Positions 19,928 to 30,231 of a DNA stretch of 64,000 nucleotides are shown one piece after another. Source of the DNA: Pectobacterium betavasculorum (GTDB taxonomy: Bacteria; Pseudomonadota; Gammaproteobacteria; Enterobacterales; Enterobacteriaceae); contig NZ_JQHM01000012.1 of the NCBI RefSeq assembly GCF_000749845.1, positions 21,547 through 85,546 on the forward strand, read 5' to 3'. The position numbers and the translations under genes were made by a program. The first letter of the stretch is position 1. Each line of letters starts with the position of its first letter. The notes below the pieces were generated by a model. It saw only the letters and a program-made list of their open reading frames with translations, ran no database searches and had not been told where the DNA came from.

Positions 19928-20749
19928 TCAGATGCCATCCCCGTATTCAAAGCCGCGATTGATGCCGTTGAAATACTGATCCATATCCATCGCGGGCTTG
20001 TCGCTTTCCGGGCGACCGACAATACGAGCAGGAACACCTGCCGCCGTTGTGTGTGGAGGAACAGATTGCAATACGACAGAACCTGCGCCAATTTTCGCGC
20101 CACATCCAACTTCAATATTACCTAGAATCTTAGCGCCTGCGCCAATCATCACGCCTTCACGAATTTTAGGGTGACGATCGCCACTGGTTTTACCCGTACC
20201 GCCAAGCGTAACGGATTGCAGAATGGATACGTCATTTTCAACCACGGCTGTTTCGCCGATCACAATACCTGTTGCGTGATCGAGCATGATCCCACAACCG
20301 ATTCTCGCCGCCGGGTGAATATCGACACCGAAAGAAACCGAGATCTGATTCTGAAAATAGACAGCCAATGCTTTACGATCCTGCGACCAAAGCCAGTGAC
20401 CAATGCGGTAAGCCTGCAATGCATGAAACCCTTTCAGGTAGAGCAGAGGCGTAGAGTATTTATCCACCGCAGGATCGCGCAGGCAGACGGCCTGAATATC
20501 ACGCGCGGCGGACACAATCATCAGCGGATCGGCGTGGTAGGCTTCTTCGAGCACCTCACGAATGGCGATCGCAGGCATAATCGAATTGGCTAACTTATTC
20601 GCCAACATGTAGCTCAGTGCGCTACACAAATTCTCGTGCTTCAGCAATGTGGCATGAAAAAAGCTGGCCAACATCGGTTCACAGTCCGCGAGACTGCGCG
20701 CTTCTGCTTTGATATTGGTCCAGACCAGTTCCAGTTCTTCTGTCGACAT
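19928..20749 (-). CDS. cysE: Serine O-acetyltransferase
   Basis: The 273-residue enzyme acetylates serine with acetyl-CoA, committing it to cysteine synthesis, and is normally feedback-inhibited by cysteine. An N-terminal helical domain is followed by a left-handed beta-helix of hexapeptide repeats (from about DIHPAARIGCGIML onward) containing the catalytic DHATG segment. The C-terminus ends GDGI; the terminal isoleucine tail is what binds O-acetylserine sulfhydrylase in the cysteine synthase complex. The ATG at 20749 matches the E. coli start and length; the open frame upstream runs into the repeat element. It is the last gene of the leftward secB-gpsA-cysE unit. Confidence 0.97.
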   Translation of the reverse strand: MSTEELELVWTNIKAEARSLADCEPMLASFFHATLLKHENLCSALSYMLANKLANSIMPAIAIREVLEEAYHADPLMIVSAARDIQAVCLRDPAVDKYSTPLLYLKGFHALQAYRIGHWLWSQDRKALAVYFQNQISVSFGVDIHPAARIGCGIMLDHATGIVIGETAVVENDVSILQSVTLGGTGKTSGDRHPKIREGVMIGAGAKILGNIEVGCGAKIGAGSVVLQSVPPHTTAAGVPARIVGRPESDKPAMDMDQYFNGINRGFEYGDGI

Positions 20750-20880
20750 TGCCTTACTCTCCGAGAGACTACACACCACAACATATCTGTTCCAAACGAC
20801 AGGCTTATTAGCACCACCGCTCATGTACAAGAAAATGAAGATACTATGAGCCTCCAGGATTAGGAAGCCCAGCATATACT

Positions 20881-21014
20881 CGTCATACTTCAAGTTTCAT
20901 GTGCGTTGGCTACGATACTTGGCACATATGCGTGTGCCTCGCCCCGCTGGGGCCGCTGCAAGTAGCGTTCAAATCTGCCAAAGGCAGGTTTGTCACTCAC
21001 CCAAGTACTTACCT
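20881..21014 (+). repeat. Intergenic repeat, copy B, overlapping the end of gpsA
   Basis: Begins CGTCATACTTCAAGTTTCAT and ends near ACTTACCTGAATTGG. It is closely similar to copy A, with an extra stretch around 20915-20940. Its right end overlaps the last codons of gpsA, so the gpsA stop codon (20993-20995) lies inside the repeat. Confidence 0.85.
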
Positions 21015-22030
21015 GAATTGGCAGTTTCGTCTTTACGCGTGCGCCCTAACAGGCTTAACGCCGCTTCTCGGGCGTCTTTCCCACAATACAGAACCTGCCA
21101 GAGTTGCTCAGTTATCGGCATTTCAACGCCGTAGCGCTGCGCTAATGCCAGAACCTCTTTCGTATTGCGGTACCCTTCAACAACCTGACCAATACTATCC
21201 TGCGCACTCTGTACGTCCATTCCTTGCCCCAGCATCATGCCAAAGCGTCGATTGCGGGACTGATTGTCAGTACAGGTCAGCACCAGGTCGCCAAGTCCAG
21301 CCATTCCCATGAAGGTAGTAGGATCCGCACCTAGCGCCGCGCCTAGCCGAGTCATTTCAGCCAGCCCACGGGTGATCAGTGCAGTACGTGCATTAGCACC
21401 AAACCCAATGCCGTCAGACATCCCAGCACCGATCGCAATGACGTTTTTCACCGCGCCGCCCAACTGCACGCCGATAAAATCCGGGTTGCTGTAAACACGG
21501 AAGCTCTTGCCGCAATGCAGTAGCCGTTGCAGATCGTCAGCAAATTCACTGTCCGTTGCTGCAAGAGCAATAGCAGTCGGCATACCCGCGGCTAATTCTT
21601 TGGCAAATGTCGGGCCGGATACCACCGCAAGCGGGATGGTTTCACCCAGCGCCTCGCGTGCGACATCTTGCAGCAGACGTCCGGTTTCCGCTTCTAGTCC
21701 TTTAGTCGCCCACACGATACGCGCATCAGCACGCAAGTGAGGTTTCAACTGACGTAGAACATCACCGAATACATGGCTAGGCACCACAACCAACACGTCT
21801 CTGCTGGCAGCGAGCGCCTGCGCCAGATTCGTTTCCAGTTGGAGTGAATCGGGGAAAGGCACATCCGGCAGGAATGCCTGATTACAGCGAGCGGTCTGTA
21901 ATGCCTGAATGTGAGTAGGGTTGTGACCCCACAGCACAACTCGATGGCCATTACGCGCCAGCGTAATGGCTAATGCGGTGCCGTATGAACCGGCACCGAT
22001 GACGGTCATAGAAGCGTCGGACGCGTTCAT
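20993..22030 (-). CDS. gpsA: NAD(P)-dependent glycerol-3-phosphate dehydrogenase
   Basis: A 345-residue cytosolic enzyme making sn-glycerol-3-phosphate from dihydroxyacetone phosphate for phospholipids. The Rossmann motif [12 protein letters not shown], the catalytic lysine segment [16 protein letters not shown] and [15 protein letters not shown] are present. Its start overlaps the secB stop by one base (TGATG), indicating coupled translation. The E. coli protein ends shortly after LLGRARKDE; here the chain continues ANSGKYLGE because the reading frame runs into repeat copy B, which supplies the stop. The tail is probably a harmless extension. Confidence 0.97.
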   Translation of the reverse strand: MNASDASMTVIGAGSYGTALAITLARNGHRVVLWGHNPTHIQALQTARCNQAFLPDVPFPDSLQLETNLAQALAASRDVLVVVPSHVFGDVLRQLKPHLRADARIVWATKGLEAETGRLLQDVAREALGETIPLAVVSGPTFAKELAAGMPTAIALAATDSEFADDLQRLLHCGKSFRVYSNPDFIGVQLGGAVKNVIAIGAGMSDGIGFGANARTALITRGLAEMTRLGAALGADPTTFMGMAGLGDLVLTCTDNQSRNRRFGMMLGQGMDVQSAQDSIGQVVEGYRNTKEVLALAQRYGVEMPITEQLWQVLYCGKDAREAALSLLGRTRKDETANSGKYLGE

Positions 22031-22500
22031 CAGGCATCCTGATGTTGCGCAGCGCCTTCACCTTCGGTCTGCTGCTGAAGGTAATTCATGAAAAGCGCAT
22101 CAAAGTTAACCGGTGCCAGGTTCAGTTGCGGGAAGGTACCGCGAGAAACCAGGCTAGTGATGCACTCGCGCGCGTAAGGGAACAGAATGTTCGGGCAGTA
22201 TGCGCCCAGACAGTGTGCCAGTTGAGTCCCTTCGATACCGCCAACGGTAAAGATACCGCCTTGCTGAACTTCACACAGAAATGCAGTTTCTTCACCCAGA
22301 GAAGCCGTTACGGTCACACGCAGTACGACTTCATAGATGTCATCAGCCAGTTGGCTAGAGGCCGTATCCAGATCCAGTTTTACTTCCGGCTGCCATTCCT
22401 GCTGGAACACCTGAGGCGCATTAGGCGCTTCAAAAGAGATATCTTTGGTGTAGATACGCTGAATTTGGAAAGCCATTTCTGTGTTGTTTTGTTCAGACAT
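22030..22500 (-). CDS. secB: Protein-export chaperone SecB
   Basis: A 156-residue tetrameric chaperone that keeps preproteins unfolded and delivers them to SecA. The sequence [20 protein letters not shown] and the core segment [18 protein letters not shown] are typical. It overlaps gpsA by one base. In E. coli grxC lies directly upstream, between yibN and secB; here the 222 bases before secB contain no glutaredoxin frame. Confidence 0.98.
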   Translation of the reverse strand: MSEQNNTEMAFQIQRIYTKDISFEAPNAPQVFQQEWQPEVKLDLDTASSQLADDIYEVVLRVTVTASLGEETAFLCEVQQGGIFTVGGIEGTQLAHCLGAYCPNILFPYARECITSLVSRGTFPQLNLAPVNFDALFMNYLQQQTEGEGAAQHQDA

Positions 22501-22722
22501 GTTAAGTAGTACCCTTTTGTTAGATTTTCTTGACGTCTTCCGTCGTCATGAGTAGGCGGACGTCAGCACATTTCTGTCATTGTCGTACTGCAATCACTGT
22601 AGTACTTACAATCAATTTAGTACTGCAATCAGCCTGTCGGTTATCCTGCGAAATCGTTGCCATTTCGCGGCGTGTGACTTATTGCACATGGCACGATGCG
22701 GATAGTTTTACCACAAACCGTT

Positions 22723-23154
22723 TTATTTGCCGCGGACTAAAGGCAGATTCTCACCGCTCCAGCCAGCCAGGCCGTCTTTCAGTACCTGCACACGCTCAAA
22801 ACCCGCTTTGTGCAAATTATCGGCCGCTTCGCGTGAAGAGAGGCCGTTGGCGCATACCACGATAATCGGCTGCGACTTATGTTTTTCAAGTTCACCTACG
22901 CTGCCGTTTTTAATGTCGATCGGCAACAGGTTAAATGCGTTGGCAATATGGCCACGGCGATAGTCATCACGGTTACGAATATCAACGACGACAGCATCTT
23001 CTTTATTAATCAGTCGGATCGCTTCACCACGAACCACTTCTTTCACGTTCGACAGTTTACTCTTCACAGTAAGTACAATTACCGCAACCAACAGCGCAAC
23101 CCAGGCGATACTCAAAATAGGGTGCTTGCTAACGAATGGCATAATCTCTTGCAT
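22723..23154 (-). CDS. yibN: Membrane-anchored rhodanese-like protein YibN
   Basis: The 143-residue protein has one N-terminal membrane segment (about residues 10-28, [15 protein letters not shown]) and a rhodanese domain with the active-site loop [13 protein letters not shown], in which cysteine is at the persulfide position. Its enzymatic role is unclear; homologues associate with the membrane-insertion machinery. It lies upstream of secB on the same strand, 222 bases away, probably in a separate transcript. Confidence 0.92.
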   Translation of the reverse strand: MQEIMPFVSKHPILSIAWVALLVAVIVLTVKSKLSNVKEVVRGEAIRLINKEDAVVVDIRNRDDYRRGHIANAFNLLPIDIKNGSVGELEKHKSQPIIVVCANGLSSREAADNLHKAGFERVQVLKDGLAGWSGENLPLVRGK

Positions 23155-23399
23155 GGGGTGTAACGGCTCCCGGATCAGTTAAGCAACAAAAATATAAGGT
23201 TCCTGAGTATACCTGCGCGATACCGCAATTACAGCCAGTAAGCCAACATAGCGTATCGAATCTGCGGCGCGCTTTCCATTTATCTCTATATTGATACGCA
23301 TAGAGACGCGCCTTTGTGCCATGCTTGTCACGTCTGGAAATAGAAATCAGACAAGAGACAACTGGTAAGCCGCTGTTCATCGTGGAATAATTTATCGAT

Positions 23400-24701
23400 A
23401 TGAGTAAAAACGCGTTATTTGTACAGAGTCGAGTGGTATGTAGCGCAGATCGCCAGTTATCCGCATTACAAAGGCTGCTCACCCGCTGCGCCAGCGCGCT
23501 CTGCGTTGGCGTTTTGCTGTTGCCCGCGATCGGCCAGGCGGAAGATAATCAGGCACAGTTGAAGACCCTGCAACAAGATATCGCCGCGAAAGAAAAAAGC
23601 GTTCAAGCGCAACAAAAGCAGCGCAGTACATTAGTCCAGCAGTTGAAGAAGCAGGAGCAGTCCATCTCTCAGGCCAGTCGTCAACTGCATGAAACGCGCA
23701 ATACGCTGTCCACGCTAAATAAAGAATTAGCCAGCCTCAGCGCCTCTATCGCAAAACTGCAATCTCAGCAGGATAAGCAACAAACACTCCTTTCCCGCCA
23801 GCTTGATGCCGCCTTCCGACAAGGTGAGCACAGCGCACTACAACTCATGCTGAGCGGAGAAGAAAGCCAGCGTAACGAGCGCATCCTCGCCTACTTCGGC
23901 TATCTGAATGAAGCACGACAGAAATCCATCAACGAGTTGCAGCAAACTCGCATAGAACTGGCAAATCAGCGGCGTCAGTTAGAACAAAAACAGACGCAGC
24001 AAAAAACGCTGTTAAGTGACCAGCAGCAGCAACAGCAAACACTGGAACAGGCGCAGTCAGCGCGGAAGAAAACGCTGTCGACGCTGGAAAGCTCGCTGGA
24101 AAAAGATCAGCAGCAGTTAACGGAACTGCGCCAGAATGAAACCCGATTGCGCGATCAGATCGCCCGTGCCGAGCGAGAAGCGAAAGCCCGTGCGGAACGG
24201 GAAGCTCGCGAGGCCGCCAAGGTTCGAGCCAAAGAAGAGCAGGCCAAACGCAGCGGCAGCAGTTATAAACCCACCGAAGGTGAACGTTCATTGATGGCGC
24301 GCACAGGCGGTTTAGGGCGACCGTCTGGTCAAGCTATCTGGCCGGTTAATGGCCGTATCGAGCACCGTTTCGGCGAACCACTACAGGGTGAGCTACGCTG
24401 GAAAGGCTTGGTGATTAACGCACCAGAAGGGACGGAAGTAAAAGCCATCGCTGACGGTACCGTACTGATGGCCGATTGGCTACAGGGTTATGGTCTGGTT
24501 GTTGTTGTGCAGCACGGTAAAGGCGATATGAGCCTGTACGGTTACAACCAGAGCGCATTGGTCTCCGTTGGCGCTCAGGTCAAAGCGGGTCAATCTATTG
24601 CACTGGTCGGTACCAGCGGCGGGCAGAGCCAGCCCGGACTGTATTTTGAAATCCGTCGCCAAGGTCAGGCGGTTAATCCACAACCTTGGCTGGGAAGATA
24701 G
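23400..24701 (+). CDS. envC: Murein hydrolase activator EnvC
   Basis: A 433-residue periplasmic protein that activates the amidases AmiA and AmiB at the division septum under FtsEX control. A signal sequence (about residues 25-47, cut near GQAED) follows a long basic N-region. Residues about 50-275 form glutamine-rich coiled coils. The C-terminal LytM domain (about 320-430, with GLVVVVQHGKGDMSLYGYN) lacks a full zinc set, as expected for an activator. An internal GTG near codon 12 could be an alternative start. In E. coli gpmI precedes envC; here yibN is the direct divergent neighbour. Confidence 0.95.
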   Translation: MSKNALFVQSRVVCSADRQLSALQRLLTRCASALCVGVLLLPAIGQAEDNQAQLKTLQQDIAAKEKSVQAQQKQRSTLVQQLKKQEQSISQASRQLHETRNTLSTLNKELASLSASIAKLQSQQDKQQTLLSRQLDAAFRQGEHSALQLMLSGEESQRNERILAYFGYLNEARQKSINELQQTRIELANQRRQLEQKQTQQKTLLSDQQQQQQTLEQAQSARKKTLSTLESSLEKDQQQLTELRQNETRLRDQIARAEREAKARAEREAREAAKVRAKEEQAKRSGSSYKPTEGERSLMARTGGLGRPSGQAIWPVNGRIEHRFGEPLQGELRWKGLVINAPEGTEVKAIADGTVLMADWLQGYGLVVVVQHGKGDMSLYGYNQSALVSVGAQVKAGQSIALVGTSGGQSQPGLYFEIRRQGQAVNPQPWLGR

Positions 24702-25651
24702 TCTTGTCTTATTTAACCAAAGTACCGTTATTGGCATTGAGTCTGTTCGCACTTTCTCCTTTGGCGCTGGCCGGAAAGCTTTCCATCGTCATCGATGATT
24801 TCGGCTATCGCCCACATAATGAAAACCAAATACTGGCGATGCCTACGGCAATTTCCGTCGCAGTATTACCTAACGCGCCGTACGCCCGTCAGATGGCGAC
24901 CAAAGCTCATCAGCAAGGGCGAGAAGTGCTGATCCATCTTCCGATGGCGCCGATGAGCAAGCAGCCGCTGGAACGTGACACCCTACGCCCAGATATGAGC
25001 AACGACGAGATTCAGCGCATCATTCGTCAGTCGGTCAACAACGTGCCTTATGCAGTGGGGTTAAACAACCATATGGGCAGCGCGATGACCGCCAGCCTGC
25101 CCGGTATGCAAAAGGTCATGCAGGCGCTCAGCGCCTACCAACTCTACTTCCTCGATAGTATGACCATTGGCAGCAGCCAATCGAGTCAGGCCGCGGCAGG
25201 AACAGGCGTCAAAGTCATCAAACGCAAAGTCTTCCTGGATGATTCGCAAAACGAAGCCGAAATTCGTAAACAGTTTACCCGTGCGGTGCAAATCGCCCGC
25301 AATAGCGGTTCCGCTATTGCTATCGGGCATCCACATCCTTCAACCATCCGCGTCTTGCAGCAGATGCTGCCCACGCTGGATACCGATATCGTCTTAGTGC
25401 GTCCCAGCCAGTTGCTGAATGAGCCGACGCGGCAGTATGAGCCTCAGCCACAACAGCCAGCCAAGCCGCGTAATCCGTTCCGTGGCATACCGCAATGTCA
25501 GGTCAAACAGCTGCCGGAACCGGTGAAAAACGATGTGTTCTTCAATCTAGTGAGCAACAGCATTCGGGACAGTGCGCCGGTGCTGTTTATCAAGCACCGC
25601 TGGCAAACCTGGATTGCCCCTGCCGAGACGGAAACGCACAAGCAGCCGTAA
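24686..25651 (+). CDS. yibQ: Divergent polysaccharide deacetylase family protein YibQ
   Basis: The 321-residue exported protein begins with a hydrophobic signal (LLALSLFALSPLALA) followed by KLSIVIDDFGYRPHNENQILAMP. This is the NodB-like fold of the divergent polysaccharide deacetylase 2 family, with the DD pair, HLPMAP, NNHMGS and IAIGHPHP motifs. Function is not established. The ATG at 24686 overlaps the envC end by 16 bases, so the two are probably cotranscribed. A low-complexity Pro/Gln linker near residues 250-270 precedes the C-terminus. It converges with tdh across 38 bases. Confidence 0.9.
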   Translation: MAGKIVLSYLTKVPLLALSLFALSPLALAGKLSIVIDDFGYRPHNENQILAMPTAISVAVLPNAPYARQMATKAHQQGREVLIHLPMAPMSKQPLERDTLRPDMSNDEIQRIIRQSVNNVPYAVGLNNHMGSAMTASLPGMQKVMQALSAYQLYFLDSMTIGSSQSSQAAAGTGVKVIKRKVFLDDSQNEAEIRKQFTRAVQIARNSGSAIAIGHPHPSTIRVLQQMLPTLDTDIVLVRPSQLLNEPTRQYEPQPQQPAKPRNPFRGIPQCQVKQLPEPVKNDVFFNLVSNSIRDSAPVLFIKHRWQTWIAPAETETHKQP

Positions 25652-25689
25652 CTTCAGACGCGTGTTCGCACGAGTTATTCACGGCAGGG

Positions 25690-26721
25690 TTATGTCTCAT
25701 CCCAGTTGAGAATAACCTTGCCCGACTGACCCGAGCGCATGGCATCGAACCCTTTTTGAAACTCATCGATATGAAAGCGGTGGGTGATAATCGGTGACAA
25801 ATCCAGCCCGGACTGGATCAGTGCCGACATTTTGTACCAGGTTTCGAACATTTCCCGACCGTAGATACCTTTGATAAACAATCCCTTAAAAATCACCTCG
25901 CCCCAGTCAATCGACATCGGTTCATGCGGAATGCCCAGCATGGCGATACGCCCACCGTGGTTCATCGCTTTCAACATCGTGCGAAAGGCCGATGGTGCGC
26001 CCGACATCTCTAACCCAATATCAAACCCCTCAGTCATGCCCAGTTCTATTATCACGTCAGCCAGCTTTTCTTCTGCCACATTGACGGCACGCGTTGCCCC
26101 CATTTTACTGGCCAACTCCAGACGGTACGCATTCACATCGGTAATCACAACATTCCTTGCGCCAACATGGCGGCACACCGCCGCGGCCATCATGCCTATC
26201 GGCCCTGCCCCGGCAATCAACACATCTTCGCCGACTAAATCGAAGGAAAGTGCGGTATGTACGGCGTTACCGAAAGGGTCGAAGATGGCGGCCAACTCGT
26301 CAGAGATATTGTCGGGAATGCGAAATGCGTTGTAGGCAGGAATCACCAGATATTCTGCGAACGAACCGGGACGGTTTACCCCGACGCCGATGGCGTTGCG
26401 GCATAAGTGGCGTCTCCCAGCACGACAGTTGCGGCAGTAGCCACAGGTAATATGTCCCTCGCCAGAAACCCGATCGCCAATATGAAAACCGTTAACCTCC
26501 TGACCAATCGCAACAATTTCACCCACGTACTCATGCCCGACAACCATCGGAACGGGAATGGTCTTCTGTGACCATTCGTCCCAGTTATAGATATGCACAT
26601 CCGTTCCGCAAATCGCGCTTTTGCGGATTTTAATCATGATGTCGTTATGCCCAAGCTCCGGCGTGGGGGCATCCATCATCCAGATACCTTCTTCCGGCCG
26701 CAGTTTTGCCAATGCTTTCAT
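25690..26721 (-). CDS. tdh: L-threonine 3-dehydrogenase
   Basis: A 343-residue zinc alcohol-dehydrogenase-family enzyme that oxidises threonine to 2-amino-3-ketobutyrate with NAD. The catalytic zinc cysteine is C38 ([17 protein letters not shown]), GHEYVGEIV carries the next zinc ligands, four cysteines in [15 protein letters not shown] hold the structural zinc, and [13 protein letters not shown] is the NAD loop. It follows kbl by 10 bases in the leftward kbl-tdh operon, which turns threonine into glycine and acetyl-CoA. Confidence 0.98.
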   Translation of the reverse strand: MKALAKLRPEEGIWMMDAPTPELGHNDIMIKIRKSAICGTDVHIYNWDEWSQKTIPVPMVVGHEYVGEIVAIGQEVNGFHIGDRVSGEGHITCGYCRNCRAGRRHLCRNAIGVGVNRPGSFAEYLVIPAYNAFRIPDNISDELAAIFDPFGNAVHTALSFDLVGEDVLIAGAGPIGMMAAAVCRHVGARNVVITDVNAYRLELASKMGATRAVNVAEEKLADVIIELGMTEGFDIGLEMSGAPSAFRTMLKAMNHGGRIAMLGIPHEPMSIDWGEVIFKGLFIKGIYGREMFETWYKMSALIQSGLDLSPIITHRFHIDEFQKGFDAMRSGQSGKVILNWDET

Positions 26722-26731
26722 GACAGCTTCC

Positions 26732-27928
26732 TTAGATGATCACACCCATACGCTTACCCACACGGATAAAAGCCTCGACGGCGAATTGGATTTGCTGCGG
26801 TGTGTGAGCTGCCGACATTTGGGTACGAATACGCGCCTGACCAAGAGGAACCACAGGATAGAAAAAGCCCGCGACATAAACGCCTTCCCGCTGTAGTGCC
26901 AGCGCAAAATCCTGCGCCAACTGTGCTTCACCCAGCATCACGGGAATAATCGCGTGATCCGCCCCCGCCAGCGTGAATCCTGCGGCCATCATCTTTTCAC
27001 GAAACAGACGGGCGTTTTCCCACAGCCGCTCACGCCGTTCTCCGCCATGTTCCAGTAGATCCAGCACGCTGAGTGATGCAGTGACAATGGCAGGCGCGAG
27101 CGAATTGGAAAACAGATAGGGTCGAGAGCGCTGACGCAGCCAGTCAATCACCTCACGCTTGCCCGCCGTATAGCCACCTGACGCACCACCCAACGCTTTA
27201 CCTAACGTGCCAGTGATAATATCGACGCGATCCATTACCCCACAGTGTTCATGTGTTCCGCGCCCATGTTCACCGACAAATCCCACCGCATGGGAATCAT
27301 CGACCATGACGAGCGCATCATAGCGGTCCGCCAGGTCGCAAACCCCCTGTAGGTCTGCAATCACGCCGTCCATAGAGAAAACACCGTCGGTGGCAATCAT
27401 GATGTGCCTTGCTCCTCCGGCTCTGGCCAGTTGCAGTTGTGCTTCCAACTGGCTCATATCGTTATTGGCGTAACGATAGCGTCGTGCCTTCGATAGCCGA
27501 ATTCCGTCGATGATCGAGGCGTGGTTAAGCGCATCGGAAATAATCGCATCCTCTGCGCCCATTAACGTTTCAAACAGCCCGCCATTGGCATCAAAACAGG
27601 AGGAATAGAGAATCGCGTCCTCCATTCCCAGAAAATCGGCCAGCTTACGCTCCAGCTGTTTGTGGATATCCTGTGTTCCGCAGATGAAGCGCACCGATGC
27701 CATGCCGAAGCCGTGGCTATCCAATCCAGCTTTTGCCGCGGCAATCAACTCGGGGCTGTCCGCCAGACCAAGATAATTATTGGCACAGAAATTGAGCAGA
27801 CGATCGCTGTCCATTACCTCGATCTCAGCCTGCTGCGCAGAGGTGATAATACGCTCTTCCTTGAAAACTCCCTCAGTGCGGGCAGCCATGATTTGTGTAG
27901 TAAGTTGTTGATAAAAAGCGGCAGGCAT
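26732..27928 (-). CDS. kbl: 2-amino-3-ketobutyrate coenzyme A ligase
   Basis: A 398-residue PLP enzyme that cleaves 2-amino-3-ketobutyrate with CoA into glycine and acetyl-CoA. The PLP lysine lies in [15 protein letters not shown], and [15 protein letters not shown] binds the cofactor. It is the first gene of the kbl-tdh operon and diverges from hldD, as in E. coli. Confidence 0.98.
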   Translation of the reverse strand: MPAAFYQQLTTQIMAARTEGVFKEERIITSAQQAEIEVMDSDRLLNFCANNYLGLADSPELIAAAKAGLDSHGFGMASVRFICGTQDIHKQLERKLADFLGMEDAILYSSCFDANGGLFETLMGAEDAIISDALNHASIIDGIRLSKARRYRYANNDMSQLEAQLQLARAGGARHIMIATDGVFSMDGVIADLQGVCDLADRYDALVMVDDSHAVGFVGEHGRGTHEHCGVMDRVDIITGTLGKALGGASGGYTAGKREVIDWLRQRSRPYLFSNSLAPAIVTASLSVLDLLEHGGERRERLWENARLFREKMMAAGFTLAGADHAIIPVMLGEAQLAQDFALALQREGVYVAGFFYPVVPLGQARIRTQMSAAHTPQQIQFAVEAFIRVGKRMGVII

Positions 27929-28081
27929 AGCGTCACTCTCCCATAAAAAGATCGCTTTATGGTGTTTAAGCTAGCGGATATGGGCAAAAATGCGGGGTAA
28001 ACAGTCTGAAAATGTAGGCTTCGTCACGGCCTGAATTATCTTAAAAAAACGGGTGACAATATGGGATAAATTAACCTCTGG

Positions 28082-28110
28082 CTGCTTGCGGCAAAATGAA
28101 ATGCTATTAT
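28082..28110 (+). promoter_or_regulatory. Candidate extended -10 promoter for hldD
   Basis: TGCTATTAT at 28102-28110 fits an extended -10 element (TGnTATTAT). The -35 match at 28082-28087 (CTGCTT) is poor. It lies about 60 bases before the hldD start. A heat-shock promoter, reported for E. coli rfaD, was looked for but not convincingly found. Confidence 0.35.
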
Positions 28111-28171
28111 AGCGGTCATAAACAGTGTGGGGCGCGGTGCCTCACCGGCAAGATTAACAAAGGTCGCACCC

Positions 28172-29104
28172 ATGATTATCGTTACTGGCGGTGCCGGTTT
28201 TATCGGCAGCAATATCGTAAAATCTCTGAATGACATCGGCTACCGGGACATTCTGGTTGTCGATAACCTGAAAGACGGTACCAAGTTCGCCAATCTGGTC
28301 GATCTGGACATCGCAGATTACGTGGATAAGGAAGATTTCATTGCCAGCATCGTTGCAGGCGACGATCTGGGCGATATTGATGCCGTATTCCATGAAGGCG
28401 CTTGCTCTTCCACCACCGAGTGGGACGGCAAATACATGATGGATAACAACTATCAGTATTCTAAAGACGTGCTGCACTACTGCCTCGATCGCAGTATTCC
28501 GTTCCTGTATGCCTCGTCTGCCGCGACCTACGGCGGTCGCAACGATAACTTCATCGAAGAACGTCAATACGAGCAGCCGCTGAACGTCTATGGTTACTCC
28601 AAGTTTCTGTTCGATCAGTACGTGCGTGAGATTCTGCCGGAAGCGGAATCGCAGATCTGCGGTTTCCGCTATTTCAACGTCTACGGACCGCGCGAAGGCC
28701 ACAAAGGCAGCATGGCAAGCGTGGCGTTCCACCTGAACAACCAGATTAATCAGGGTGAAAATCCGAAACTGTTCTCCGGTAGTGAGAACTTCAAGCGTGA
28801 CTTCATCTACGTCGGCGATGTCGCGGCGGTCAACCTGTGGTTCTGGCAGAACGGTGTTTCCGGCATCTTCAACTGCGGTACCGGCCGCGCCGAATCCTTC
28901 CAGGCTGTCGCCGACGCCACGCTCGCTTTCCATAAAAAAGGCAGCGTGGAATACATCGAATTCCCAGAAAAGCTAAAAGGCCGCTATCAGGCCTATACGC
29001 AGGCCGACCTCACTAACTTGCGTGCTGCGGGCTACGATAAGCCGTTCAAAACTGTCGCCGAAGGCGTGGCGGAATACATGGCCTGGCTGAACCGTACCGT
29101 TTAA
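28172..29104 (+). CDS. hldD: ADP-L-glycero-D-manno-heptose 6-epimerase
   Basis: A 310-residue short-chain-dehydrogenase-like enzyme that converts ADP-D-glycero- to ADP-L-glycero-manno-heptose, the donor for the LPS inner core. The NADP motif [12 protein letters not shown] starts at residue 5 and the YxxxK catalytic pair is in [10 protein letters not shown] use the ATG at 28172 because [10 protein letters not shown] is the exact E. coli start; the frame is open 15 codons further. It leads hldD-waaF-waaC-waaL. Confidence 0.97.
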   Translation: MIIVTGGAGFIGSNIVKSLNDIGYRDILVVDNLKDGTKFANLVDLDIADYVDKEDFIASIVAGDDLGDIDAVFHEGACSSTTEWDGKYMMDNNYQYSKDVLHYCLDRSIPFLYASSAATYGGRNDNFIEERQYEQPLNVYGYSKFLFDQYVREILPEAESQICGFRYFNVYGPREGHKGSMASVAFHLNNQINQGENPKLFSGSENFKRDFIYVGDVAAVNLWFWQNGVSGIFNCGTGRAESFQAVADATLAFHKKGSVEYIEFPEKLKGRYQAYTQADLTNLRAAGYDKPFKTVAEGVAEYMAWLNRTV

Positions 29105-29127
29105 TCGGATAAGGATTCATAAGCGGT

Positions 29128-30231
29128 ATGAAAATTTTGGTCATCGGCCCTTCCTGGGTCGGCGATATGATGATGTCGCACAGCCTTTATCGCACGCTAA
29201 AGGCTGAACACCCAGAAGCGGTCATTGACGTGATGGCACCAGCCTGGTGCCGTCCGCTGCTGGCACGGATGCCGGAAGTCAATCAGGCGTTAGCTATGCC
29301 GCTAGGTCACGGCGCACTTGAACTGGGGGAGCGCCGTCGTCTTGGCGTCTCGCTGCGCGATGCGGGCTATGACCGAGCATACGTGCTGCCCAACTCCTTC
29401 AAATCTGCGCTAGTGCCGTTCTTTGCCAACATTCCGCAGCGCACTGGCTGGCGTGGCGAGATGCGTTACAGGCTGCTGAATGACTTACGCGTGCTGGATA
29501 AAACCGCATTTCCGCTTATGGTTCAGCGCTACACCGCATTAGCCTATGACCGTAGCCGTATTCGTCGTGCCGAGGACTTACCGCAGCCGTTACTTTGGCC
29601 ACAGTTACAGGTTAATCAGACTGAAATTGCAGCCATAACGCAGGCCTTTGATCTCAGCGATGAACGCCCCATCATCGGCTTTTGTCCCGGTGCCGAATTT
29701 GGCCCTGCCAAACGCTGGCCACATTATCACTATGCTGCATTGGCACAATCACTGATTGAGCGCGGTTACCAGATAGCGCTATTCGGTTCCGCCAATGATC
29801 GTTCGGCCTGTGACGATATCCTTCAGGGATTAACGGAAGACGCCCGACAGCACTGCGCCAATCTGGCGGGGGAAACCTCGCTGGAACAAGCCGTTGTCTT
29901 GATTGCCGCTTGCCATGCCGTTGTCAGCAATGACTCTGGGCTCATGCACGTCGCAGCGGCACTTCATCGTCCGCTTGTCGCGCTTTATGGCCCGAGCAGC
30001 CCTGACTTTACTCCGCCATTGTCTCATCAGGCTGAAGTGATTCGCCTGATTACCGGTTATCACCGGGTGCGCAAAGGGGATGCTGAACAAGGTTATCACC
30101 AGAGTTTGATCGATATTCAGCCCGAGCGCGTGCTCAGCGCACTGGATAAGTATCTCGTTCAGGAAGAAAGTCTCATTTCGAAAGGAAGCCCCGTTCTGGA
30201 AGAAAATCAGGTGCCGGGAGCGGGCGCATGA
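29128..30231 (+). CDS. waaF: ADP-heptose:LPS heptosyltransferase II
   Basis: A 367-residue family-9 glycosyltransferase that adds the second heptose to the LPS inner core at the cytosolic face. The start MKILVIGPSWVGDMMMSHSLY and the donor-site motif SNDSGLMHVAAALHRPLVALYGP are typical. It is some 20 residues longer than the E. coli enzyme, owing to a C-terminal tail after YLVQEE. Its stop overlaps the waaC start by 4 bases. Confidence 0.97.
   Translation: MKILVIGPSWVGDMMMSHSLYRTLKAEHPEAVIDVMAPAWCRPLLARMPEVNQALAMPLGHGALELGERRRLGVSLRDAGYDRAYVLPNSFKSALVPFFANIPQRTGWRGEMRYRLLNDLRVLDKTAFPLMVQRYTALAYDRSRIRRAEDLPQPLLWPQLQVNQTEIAAITQAFDLSDERPIIGFCPGAEFGPAKRWPHYHYAALAQSLIERGYQIALFGSANDRSACDDILQGLTEDARQHCANLAGETSLEQAVVLIAACHAVVSNDSGLMHVAAALHRPLVALYGPSSPDFTPPLSHQAEVIRLITGYHRVRKGDAEQGYHQSLIDIQPERVLSALDKYLVQEESLISKGSPVLEENQVPGAGA

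Noticed and set aside
23129..23482. Leftward frame of 117 codons across the yibN-envC gap
   Set aside because: It overlaps the starts of both yibN and envC, has no ribosome site and resembles nothing known; it is not a gpmI remnant.
28154..28933. Leftward open frame of 259 codons opposite hldD
   Set aside because: Entirely antisense to the conserved epimerase gene and has no ribosome site or known motif.
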